From contig SVSB01000005.1 of the NCBI GenBank assembly GCA_015064505.1, positions 18,672 through 82,671 of the forward strand: 64,000 nt of DNA, given 5' to 3'. The translations under genes and the position numbers were made by a program. The notes under the pieces are model-generated. The model saw nothing but the letters and a program-made list of their open reading frames with translations, had not been told where the DNA came from and made no database searches. Positions 8,592 through 15,704 of this stretch are shown here, one piece after another; positions within the stretch are counted from its first letter, which is position 1, and every line of letters starts with the position of its first letter. Origin of the DNA: Oscillospiraceae bacterium. Lineage in GTDB: Bacteria > Bacillota > Clostridia > Oscillospirales > CAG-272.

Positions 8592-9704
8592 ATGAGATAT
8601 CTACTTACAGGAGGCGGAACGGCAGGCCACATTAACCCGGCTCTTGCCATTGCCGATACCATAAAGGCAAATGACCCCTCTGCAGTTATAGCTTACGTCG
8701 GAACGCCTAACGGAATGGAAAACACTCTTGTTGGCAGAGAAGGTTACAAAATGTACCACGTTGACGTGAAGGGCTTCAGACGAAGTCTTTCGCCCGCAAA
8801 TATCAAGGCGGCGTGGCTTGCTCTCACCTCGCCACTCAGGGCAGAGAAGATCATTGATGATTTTAAGCCGGATTTCGTTATCGGCACCGGTGGTTACGTA
8901 AGCTGGCCCGTGCTGGTTGCCGCTCACCGCAAAAGGATTCCCTGCGCTGTACACGAGGCAAATGCAGTTCCCGGCATGACCGTTGCAAGGCTTGAAAAAT
9001 ACGTTGACAGAGTGTTTCTGAATTTTGCGGAAACGGGAAAAAGACTTAAGTATCCCGAAAAGCATATGCACGTGGGTTGTCCTTTGCGCGGTGCCTTTTC
9101 CGGCGGCGGAGCGGTAATGACGCCCGAGCTTGCGGAAAATGCAAGAGCATACGTTCTGTGCTATGGAGGAAGCCTTGGTGCCGACAGAATAAACGACACA
9201 ATGCTTGAAATGTTCGCATCAAGGGACACACGTCTGCAGGATACTGCCTTCTGCCTTTCTACGGGCGAAAGAAATTTCGTTAACTTTAAGGCAAGATTTT
9301 CCGAGGCCGGTCTTTGCGATGAGCCGAATATCGAGATCCTTTCTTATATTTACGATATGCCCGTTCGTATGGCGGCGGCAGATATCGTAATATGCAGAAG
9401 CGGAGCAATTACACTTTCCGAGCTTGCCCTTCTCGGTAAGTGCTCGATACTTATTCCGTCACCTAACGTAACAAACGATCAGCAGTATAAGAACGCTAAG
9501 CTTCTTGCGGATAACGGTGCAGCCGTCCTTATCAGAGAAAAGGATCTGACGCCCGAGCGCCTTGCCGATGAGATCGCTCGTCTTTCCTGCGATCCCGAAG
9601 CAAGAGAGAAGATCAAGAAAAATATTCGGGCATTTGCCGTTGAGGATTGCAATAAGCGTATCTATCTCGAAATGCAGCGGCTGATAAAGGAAAGAAAAAA
9701 GTAA
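8592..9704 (+). CDS. murG: UDP-GlcNAc:undecaprenyl-PP-MurNAc-pentapeptide GlcNAc transferase MurG
   Basis: Peripheral membrane GT28 glycosyltransferase making lipid II. The 370 residues begin with the glycine-rich acceptor motif GGGTAGHINPALA and carry GGYVSWPVLVAA, HEANAVPGMT and GGSLGADRINDTM. The C-terminal UDP-GlcNAc site includes CRSGAITLSELALLGK and PNVTNDQQYKNAK. GGAGAATC precedes ATG 8592. It sits between ftsW and the FtsQ-like gene, the usual order. Confidence 0.96.
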   Translation: MRYLLTGGGTAGHINPALAIADTIKANDPSAVIAYVGTPNGMENTLVGREGYKMYHVDVKGFRRSLSPANIKAAWLALTSPLRAEKIIDDFKPDFVIGTGGYVSWPVLVAAHRKRIPCAVHEANAVPGMTVARLEKYVDRVFLNFAETGKRLKYPEKHMHVGCPLRGAFSGGGAVMTPELAENARAYVLCYGGSLGADRINDTMLEMFASRDTRLQDTAFCLSTGERNFVNFKARFSEAGLCDEPNIEILSYIYDMPVRMAAADIVICRSGAITLSELALLGKCSILIPSPNVTNDQQYKNAKLLADNGAAVLIREKDLTPERLADEIARLSCDPEAREKIKKNIRAFAVEDCNKRIYLEMQRLIKERKK

Positions 9705-9717
9705 CGGAGGAAGTGCC

Positions 9718-10455
9718 GTGGCAAAAAGCATAAAGAAGGTCAGAGGACCGATTGCGGTTACAGTTGCCGTGCTCGTAGTTTTAGTCACGGCTTGCGTGCT
9801 TTTCTTTATCCTTTGCAGGGTTGACAGCATAACCGTTGAGGGCTGTGAGCTGTACTCAACGGATGAGATCATCGAAGTTGCGGGTATTGATAAAGGTATA
9901 TTCATACTTTCAGTCGACGGAGACGGCGCCGTTCGCTCAATACTTCAAAAATTCTCAGTAATTAAGGAAGCTGACGTCTCGGTAAGTCTTCCCGATAAAG
10001 TCGTTATTACGGTGGTTGAAGAGCCGCCCACGTTTTGCACCGCTATCGGAGTCAGCACCGTAATGTTCAGTCACGAGCTTCGGGTAGCCGAGGTAAGGAT
10101 GAACAGCGCGGAAGCTGTCGGCATCCCCGTGATACTCCCCGAGATATCGGAGGCTATAGGAGGCAAGCGTATCGTCTTTTCTGACGGTGAGCCTTCGTAT
10201 ATTACGCGCATGCTTCAGGCAGTTTCCGTTTCCGAGCTGCTTCCCCGCATAACATTGATAGACTGTACGAGCGCAAGGAACGCATCCGTAACGGTTGACG
10301 GAAAGTATACTCTTATTACCGGAGGAATTTCCGATATAGACGTGAAGCTTGATATTGCCCTTGAGTATCTTAAGAACGAACGCATCACTGCGGCAAAAAG
10401 CGCCGTGCTTGATCTTACCGATCCCAAAGAGGTCATAGTTACGGTGGAAGAGTGA
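9718..10455 (+). CDS. FtsQ/DivIB-type cell division protein (POTRA)
   Basis: A 245-residue bitopic protein starting with GTG at 9718, supported by CGGAGG at 9705-9710. A short basic N-terminus is followed by one membrane helix at about 12-34 and a POTRA domain opening with RVDSITVEGCELYSTDEI and IDKGIFILSVD, typical of FtsQ/DivIB. The rest is the extracytoplasmic beta-domain. It is expected to scaffold the FtsL/DivIC complex at the septum. Position between murG and ftsZ agrees. Confidence 0.88.
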   Translation: MAKSIKKVRGPIAVTVAVLVVLVTACVLFFILCRVDSITVEGCELYSTDEIIEVAGIDKGIFILSVDGDGAVRSILQKFSVIKEADVSVSLPDKVVITVVEEPPTFCTAIGVSTVMFSHELRVAEVRMNSAEAVGIPVILPEISEAIGGKRIVFSDGEPSYITRMLQAVSVSELLPRITLIDCTSARNASVTVDGKYTLITGGISDIDVKLDIALEYLKNERITAAKSAVLDLTDPKEVIVTVEE

Positions 10456-10503
10456 TAAAACTCGTTAATTTTGCGCATTTTATCAATTTTTTCTGCAAAA
10501 CTC

Positions 10504-10532
10504 TTGCAAAATCAAATAAAATCTATTATCAT
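10504..10532 (+). promoter_or_regulatory. Candidate sigma-A promoter for ftsZ
   Basis: TTGCAA (10504-10509) and TATCAT (10527-10532) are separated by 17 bp in the AT-rich 139-bp gap before ftsZ, so ftsZ probably has its own transcript as well as read-through from the cluster. Confidence 0.5.
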
Positions 10533-10594
10533 ATTACTATGTAGATTTATGCCCAATGTTAATAATAAAGTTTAAATAAATCGGAGGTCAAAAA

Positions 10595-11785
10595 ATGTCC
10601 ATTCCTTACGACAAGAGCAACGTTAATATCAAGGTTGTCGGTGTCGGCGGCGGCGGAAACAACGCCGTTAACCGTATGATCGAGACCAATATCAAGGGTG
10701 TTGAATTCCTTGCCATCAACACCGACCAGATGGCACTCGTTAAGTCCAATGCCACCACCAAGATCGCAATCGGCGAGAAGATCACCAAGGGCTTCGGCGC
10801 AGGTGCTAACCCCGAAAACGGCCGCCGCGCGGCTGAGGAGAGCGTTGAGGAGATCAAGAGCGCACTCTCCGGCGCTGATATGGTTTTCGTTACCACCGGT
10901 ATGGGTGGCGGAACCGGTACCGGTGCTGCTCCCATTATTGCGCGCATCGCTAAAGAAATGGACATTCTTACCATAGGTATCGCAACAAAGCCCTTCGAGT
11001 TTGAGGGTAAGCGCCGCATGGTTCAGGCTGAGTCGGGTGTTGAGGAGCTTCGTCAGAACGTTGACTCTCTCATCATCATTCCCAACGAGCGCCTTAAGCA
11101 GGTAAGCGATACCAGAATTACTCTTATGAACGCATTTGAGATCGCTGACGACGTACTTCGCCGCGGTGTTCAGAGCGTTTCCGAGATCGTTAACGAGACC
11201 GCTTTCATAAACGTTGACTTCGCTGACGTTACCGCCATTATGAAGGGCGCGGGCAATGCACATATGGGTATCGGTAGCGGTACCGGTAAGGATAAGGCAG
11301 AGATCGCCGCTAAGTCCGCAATCTCCAGCCCCCTGCTTGAAACCTCTATTGACGGCGCACGCGGAATCCTCTTCAGTATTACCGCTTCCCCCGATATCGG
11401 ACTTGAGGATATCGATATTGCGGCACGTATGATTACCGATGCGGCTCATCCCGACGCTAACAACATTTGGGGAGTTTCCTTTGATCCCAATCTTGAGGAT
11501 GAGATGCGCATTACCATAATTGCCACCGGCTTTGACGGTGCAAAGAACAATACCGCCGCTGCAAAGAAGGCAGAGGAAAAGAAGACCGCGACTCGCGAGA
11601 GCAACGCGCAGGACAGAACCGCGGCTCTTGAGCCCGACGATACAAATTCCGAGGAGGTTCTCGGCGAGGAGATCTTTGAGGACGTAAGCTCTATGCTTAA
11701 GCGCCGTTCTCTCGCTCCCCAGCCCCAGCAGAACGAGCAGCCTCAGCAGCCCGTTAACCCCCGCTTCGGTCGTCGTTTCAGCTAA
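10595..11785 (+). CDS. ftsZ: Cell division GTPase FtsZ
   Basis: Tubulin homologue forming the Z-ring. The 396 residues include GVGGGGNNAVNRMI, the tubulin signature GGGTGTGAAP, the T7-side NVDFADV and the usual C-terminal GTPase-activation domain to about residue 320. A variable Gln/Pro/Ala-rich linker follows, then a short basic C-terminal peptide NPRFGRRFS that should bind membrane tethers. TCGGAGG precedes ATG 10595. ftsA is not adjacent. Synonymous codon use is cleaner than in neighbours (many AAC/ACC/ATC), as expected for a highly expressed gene. Confidence 0.98.
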   Translation: MSIPYDKSNVNIKVVGVGGGGNNAVNRMIETNIKGVEFLAINTDQMALVKSNATTKIAIGEKITKGFGAGANPENGRRAAEESVEEIKSALSGADMVFVTTGMGGGTGTGAAPIIARIAKEMDILTIGIATKPFEFEGKRRMVQAESGVEELRQNVDSLIIIPNERLKQVSDTRITLMNAFEIADDVLRRGVQSVSEIVNETAFINVDFADVTAIMKGAGNAHMGIGSGTGKDKAEIAAKSAISSPLLETSIDGARGILFSITASPDIGLEDIDIAARMITDAAHPDANNIWGVSFDPNLEDEMRITIIATGFDGAKNNTAAAKKAEEKKTATRESNAQDRTAALEPDDTNSEEVLGEEIFEDVSSMLKRRSLAPQPQQNEQPQQPVNPRFGRRFS

Positions 11786-11799
11786 TACATAGCATAAAG

Positions 11800-11835
11800 A
11801 AAGCTCCGTGTGCGTGCACACGGAGCTTTTGTTAT
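11800..11835. terminator. Bidirectional rho-independent terminator after ftsZ
   Basis: AAGCTCCGTGTG (11801-11812) pairs with CACACGGAGCTT (11817-11828) over a CGTG loop, flanked by A- and T-tracts. It can end both ftsZ and the convergent minus-strand gene. Confidence 0.92.
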
Positions 11836-11839
11836 CAGG

Positions 11840-12460
11840 TTATTTGTTTTCGCCTTCGGTATTATCGTTGCTTGAGTCGCTATAGGAAAAGTCGCGTTCA
11901 GCAAAACCGAAATCGTCTTCAGCGGGAGCAACGGGCTCCTCAATGGGCTCGGGAAGCTTTTCAAGCTTTGATGCCGCCCATACGCCGGCTGCAAGGCTGT
12001 AGATTATGTAAGCCGCAAATACGTAATCGATTATATCGTCGATAAAGAATCCGAACCAAAGGATATTTGCAACTGCGTCTATGCTGAAAAGGACGAGAGC
12101 TGCAATAAGCCAGTTTTTATGAAGATTCTTTGATTTGAGCCAGCAAACGAAGTATACGGCCAGCGCGATAACGATCACAACCGCGATGACTGCGAGATAG
12201 GAAGCGGGATAAAATTCCAAACTATCGTACCCGCCGAATTCGTCGTAGGATTCTACGGGCATCTTACCCGTCTGGAACATTGCGCCAACGAGAGAGTAGT
12301 AAAGGAACTGAGCGGAAAAGAGGAAATACGTGTCTGCACCGAAAATAAGCAACGCGCAGTTGACTAAGGTAAAAATAAGCATCAGCAGAATTGAATATCT
12401 TGCTGATTCGTATTTTTTGGTGTAGCTGAGCTTGAGGGCAGAATGTGTTTGCTTGTTCAT
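11840..12460 (-). CDS. Unknown multi-pass membrane protein with acidic C-terminal tail
   Basis: A 206-residue protein of unknown function. The N-terminus is short and basic. At least five hydrophobic segments are visible (for example SILLMLIFTLVNCALLIFG, YLAVIAVVIVIALAVYFVCW, LIAALVLFSIDAVANILWF and YVFAAYIIYSLAAGVWAA), then an acidic, Pro/Ser-rich cytoplasmic tail from about 170. AAAGGAG precedes its start. It lies 23 nt downstream of the YitT gene and shares its promoter. No enzymatic motif was seen. Confidence 0.75.
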   Translation of the reverse strand: MNKQTHSALKLSYTKKYESARYSILLMLIFTLVNCALLIFGADTYFLFSAQFLYYSLVGAMFQTGKMPVESYDEFGGYDSLEFYPASYLAVIAVVIVIALAVYFVCWLKSKNLHKNWLIAALVLFSIDAVANILWFGFFIDDIIDYVFAAYIIYSLAAGVWAASKLEKLPEPIEEPVAPAEDDFGFAERDFSYSDSSNDNTEGENK

Positions 12461-12483
12461 TGTTTTCTCCTTTTATGTTAAAA

Positions 12484-13371
12484 TTAAAGTGCTTCGGATT
12501 CAAATCCAACGCCGCGGACCTCTGCGGCACTGCTGAGTATCATAAACGATTCGGGGCTTATTCTGTTGACGCTGCTCTTAAGATCGTATATCTGGCTCTT
12601 TTTTACCACGCACATAATGACCTGCTTATCCTTGTGAGTAAAGCCGCCCTTGCCCGTAAGAAGTGTGGTTCCGCGGTTTAGCTCCGTCAGTATCATACTT
12701 GATACTTCCTCTGCCTTATCGGTAATAATAATGGCAAGCATTGCTCTGTTGATGCCGCTTATTACAACGTCTATACAAGCGGAGGCAACGAGAATGGCGA
12801 TAAGGGAATAGAATACGTCGTTGAAGTCCTTAAGCACGATGCTTGAGGCAAGTACTACTGCCATATCAACGATAAAGATGAAGGTGGCGTTTGAGAAGGT
12901 GGGGAATCTTTTTTTGAGCAGGCAGGAGATAAGATCCGTTCCGCCCGTTGTGTATCCCTTGGAAAAGAAAAGACCGAGACCCGCGCCCATGCAGATACCG
13001 CCGAACAGCGCCGCAAGCAGTCTGTCCTCCGTAAGCGGGGGAAGAAAGAAGAGCAGGTCGGTGATTATTGAGGAGGTTGCGATTCCGATAATGGTCTTGA
13101 TTACGAATTTAAAACCGAAAATATACCAATTTATAAGAACCAGAGGCACGTTGATAAGAATTATCACGATACCGATAGGAGTGTTGAAGAGAATGTTGAG
13201 CACGGTGGAAATACCCGTTGCTCCGCCGATTACTATTTCCTGAGGAACGAAGAACATATTGAGCGCAACGCTAAACAGCAACGAGGCAGCAAGGAGAGTG
13301 AATATATGCGATATTATATTAGCCGTTTTTGCATTACGCTTCAACACGGATTTCTTGGTATTCGGTTCCAT
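12484..13371 (-). CDS. YitT family membrane protein (DUF161 + DUF2179)
   Basis: A 295-residue protein with an N-terminal membrane domain of about five or six helices containing the family-typical VPQEIVIGGATGISTVL, GLGLFFSKGYTTGGTDLIS and VASACIDVVISG segments. A C-terminal soluble DUF2179 domain (about 220-290) contains RGTTLLTGKGGFTHKDKQV. The transport substrate of YitT proteins is not established. GCGGAGGC precedes the ATG. A consensus promoter lies upstream on the minus strand. Confidence 0.9.
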   Translation of the reverse strand: MEPNTKKSVLKRNAKTANIISHIFTLLAASLLFSVALNMFFVPQEIVIGGATGISTVLNILFNTPIGIVIILINVPLVLINWYIFGFKFVIKTIIGIATSSIITDLLFFLPPLTEDRLLAALFGGICMGAGLGLFFSKGYTTGGTDLISCLLKKRFPTFSNATFIFIVDMAVVLASSIVLKDFNDVFYSLIAILVASACIDVVISGINRAMLAIIITDKAEEVSSMILTELNRGTTLLTGKGGFTHKDKQVIMCVVKKSQIYDLKSSVNRISPESFMILSSAAEVRGVGFESEAL

Positions 13372-13402
13372 TTATGCCTCCGCAAATCTGAATATTAGGT
13401 AT

Positions 13403-13431
13403 ATTATATTTTAAGTTTGGCAAATAGTCAA
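13403..13431 (-). promoter_or_regulatory. Sigma-A promoter for the yitT-like operon
   Basis: On the minus strand TTGACT (plus 13426-13431) and TATAAT (plus 13403-13408) are 17 bp apart and about 30 nt upstream of the start codon at 13371. Confidence 0.75.
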
Positions 13432-13513
13432 TAAACATAACAAAAAAATATATATGAGTTTATTCCACTATAAGAGTAATATGTAAATTATAATTAAATA
13501 AGGTGACTATCTA

Positions 13514-13542
13514 TTGACAAAACGATCGTTTTAAGAGATAAT
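13514..13542 (+). promoter_or_regulatory. Sigma-A promoter with a perfect palindromic operator in its spacer
   Basis: TTGACA (13514-13519) and GATAAT (13537-13542) are 17 bp apart. The 14-bp perfect palindrome AAAACGATCGTTTT (13519-13532) overlaps the last base of the -35 box and fills most of the spacer, where a bound dimer would block RNA polymerase. The regulator is not identified. Confidence 0.75.
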
Positions 13543-13570
13543 ATAATGATGAAGAGATTGGGAGGTGCGA

Positions 13571-14914
13571 ATGAATAAACGCAATTCCGTAAATGATACG
13601 CACAGCTCCCCGGAAAGGAAAAAGCGGGAGCTTGAACACACCGAAAGCGGATACGATGCCGCGGGAGTTCCCGAGTACTATAACGAGGAAGAGGACTTCC
13701 GTAAGCTTGACGAGCGGTTTGGTAATAATCCTAAAAACGAATATTATGCAAAGGTAGCATCAGGCTACCGTTACGCAAAGATCGCGCTGGTTGCAGTGCT
13801 GGTTGCCGTAATCCTTTTTGCCCTCGTTCTCGGTTCGGATGAATTCACATATGCAAATCTCCGCTATCTTCTCCGCAATTTCGGAGAGGTGACCAATACG
13901 GACACGGAGCTTGCGACCGTAATTGAATTCCACGGAGATGAGAACTCGGTGTGTGATATTTTCAACGATAAGCTTGCCGTTTTAAGCGGCGATACCGTAT
14001 CTCTTTACAGGCTTTCGGGAAAAAAACTGTTTTCCGAAAAGGTTACGCAGGGAAACGGCGCGACTCATCTTGCAGTTGGCAGTAAGTATTTTTTCGTCTG
14101 GTCCCACGAATACGGCACTTTTGATATCTTTAACAGCGTATATAAAATAGTCACCCTTGAAAGTCAGTACCCGGTTCAGGCTGTTGCCGTTGACGGAGTC
14201 GGCGGCTTTGCGCTTCTTAACCGCAACAAGACCGATCTTTCAAGCGTGGAGATATACGACGGCGACGCTCTCATAACAGCAACGAAGACCCTTGCAAATG
14301 ATTACGCTGTTTCCATTGCGCTATCATCGGACGGAAATATGCTCTCCACCGCATCATTTTCCACGGAGGAAGGAGAATATCTTTCCAAGCTCGATGTCAG
14401 CGATATAAAAAACGGCGTATCGTTGCATACTTACACCTATAAGGGAGAATTCCCCCTTGAAACGGGCTTCTTTGGGAATTACGGCTTTTATATTCTTACG
14501 GATAAAGCTGCTTATATATACGGTGCCTCGGGAGAGCTGCTGATTCGCGAGACCTACAGCGGCAAGCTCTCGCTTACCGCATCAAACGGCAGCCACGTAT
14601 GCCTCGTTTGCACGTCCGTTGGATCCGTTTCCGCTAATCACATAGAGGTAATATCGGAGACGGGCCGCGTTGCTGCGAGATTTTCCACGGACAGCGTCGT
14701 AATCGACGCGTGCCTTACCGAGGAGAACGTTTTTCTTCTTGCATCTTCGGTTGTTTGCGTCTCTCTTGAGGATGGCGGCAAGACCGATATTCCCCGCAGA
14801 CAGAACGCAAGATCCATTATAACCGACGGCGCAAACGTTTATTGCGTCTATACGGGCAGAGCAGAGCTTATCTACTCCGACGGACGCCCATATTCAAATA
14901 ACGAAAATAACTGA
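13571..14914 (+). CDS. DUF5711-type membrane-anchored beta-propeller-like protein
   Basis: A 447-residue protein with a charged cytoplasmic N-terminus (about 70 residues), one membrane helix at about 70-90 (IALVAVLVAVILFALVLG) and a long extracytoplasmic beta-rich region with recurrent strands such as KLAVLSGDTVSLYRLSGK and GNYGFYILTDKAAYIYG. This matches the DUF5711 type found beside CvpA in clostridia; function unknown. The frame extends to a GTG at 13565, but that overlaps the GGAGG ribosome site, so ATG 13571 was chosen. It is first in the operon running to proA. Confidence 0.72.
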   Translation: MNKRNSVNDTHSSPERKKRELEHTESGYDAAGVPEYYNEEEDFRKLDERFGNNPKNEYYAKVASGYRYAKIALVAVLVAVILFALVLGSDEFTYANLRYLLRNFGEVTNTDTELATVIEFHGDENSVCDIFNDKLAVLSGDTVSLYRLSGKKLFSEKVTQGNGATHLAVGSKYFFVWSHEYGTFDIFNSVYKIVTLESQYPVQAVAVDGVGGFALLNRNKTDLSSVEIYDGDALITATKTLANDYAVSIALSSDGNMLSTASFSTEEGEYLSKLDVSDIKNGVSLHTYTYKGEFPLETGFFGNYGFYILTDKAAYIYGASGELLIRETYSGKLSLTASNGSHVCLVCTSVGSVSANHIEVISETGRVAARFSTDSVVIDACLTEENVFLLASSVVCVSLEDGGKTDIPRRQNARSIITDGANVYCVYTGRAELIYSDGRPYSNNENN

Positions 14915-14927
14915 TTGGGAGGACTTT

Positions 14928-15668
14928 ATGAACGGAATTGGACTTTTTGTGGATATCTTCTTCGTGGTTGCTGCTATAATTATCGTTGCAGCTTGCGCAA
15001 AACGCGGTTTTATCAACAACGTGCTTAAACTCGTAAGCTTTATACTCAGCGTAATTATCGCTTGGATGCTTTGCCCCATGCTTGCTGATTATATTGCGGA
15101 GAATTGGCTTGACGAAAAGATAACGGGTGTGGTTTACGAGCAGGTAATTTCGCTATCTCAGCGTAACGGCGGTCAGACCTTTGATATTGCGTCTCTTTTT
15201 GATACCGAGCAGTATGATTTTATGCAGCTGCTTCAGCGCTTCGGCGTTGACGTTGACAGCCTTGCAAGCACCTTTCGTTCTATTTCCGAGGGAACCGAAG
15301 AGACGGTAATGGAAATGGCGCAGACCATATCCGAAAAGGTTGTTCATGCTCTTTCTGTTGCCATCGCTTTTGTGCTTGTGTTCATCGCCGCAATTATACT
15401 TCTCAGCCTGATCTCTGCACTTATCAACACGGTAGCAAAGCTTCCCGTCCTCAAGCAGCTTAACACCTTCCTCGGCTTTTTGTGCGGAGTTGTAATCGCT
15501 ATCGCGTTCGTTTACGTATTCTCCACCGTTGGAGTATTCTTGCTTGAAAAGCTTTATGCGATCTACCCCGATACCATCCCCGCAAATATCAAAGAACAGT
15601 CCTTCATCCTTCAGCATTTTTCCGATATCGAGCCGTTGATTGAGTTCGTTGAAGGCTTGAAGCAGTAG
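14928..15668 (+). CDS. CvpA family membrane protein
   Basis: A 246-residue protein with two N-terminal membrane helices containing AKRGFINNVLKLVSFILSVIIAW, typical of CvpA, a soluble loop (about 65-135), then two more helices (VVHALSVAIAFVLVFIAAIILL; FLGFLCGVVIAIAFVYVFSTVG) and an extracytoplasmic or cytoplasmic tail. CvpA was first linked to colicin V production in E. coli; in Bacillota its role is open. TGGGAGG precedes ATG 14928. Confidence 0.87.
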   Translation: MNGIGLFVDIFFVVAAIIIVAACAKRGFINNVLKLVSFILSVIIAWMLCPMLADYIAENWLDEKITGVVYEQVISLSQRNGGQTFDIASLFDTEQYDFMQLLQRFGVDVDSLASTFRSISEGTEETVMEMAQTISEKVVHALSVAIAFVLVFIAAIILLSLISALINTVAKLPVLKQLNTFLGFLCGVVIAIAFVYVFSTVGVFLLEKLYAIYPDTIPANIKEQSFILQHFSDIEPLIEFVEGLKQ

Positions 15669-15704
15669 TTTTTAGTCATTTTGTTCCCCTGAAAGGATCT
15701 TACT

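Noticed and set aside
10559..11821. 420-codon open frame on the minus strand opposite ftsZ
   Set aside because: It is a mirror of ftsZ codon structure, lacks a ribosome site and any protein motif.
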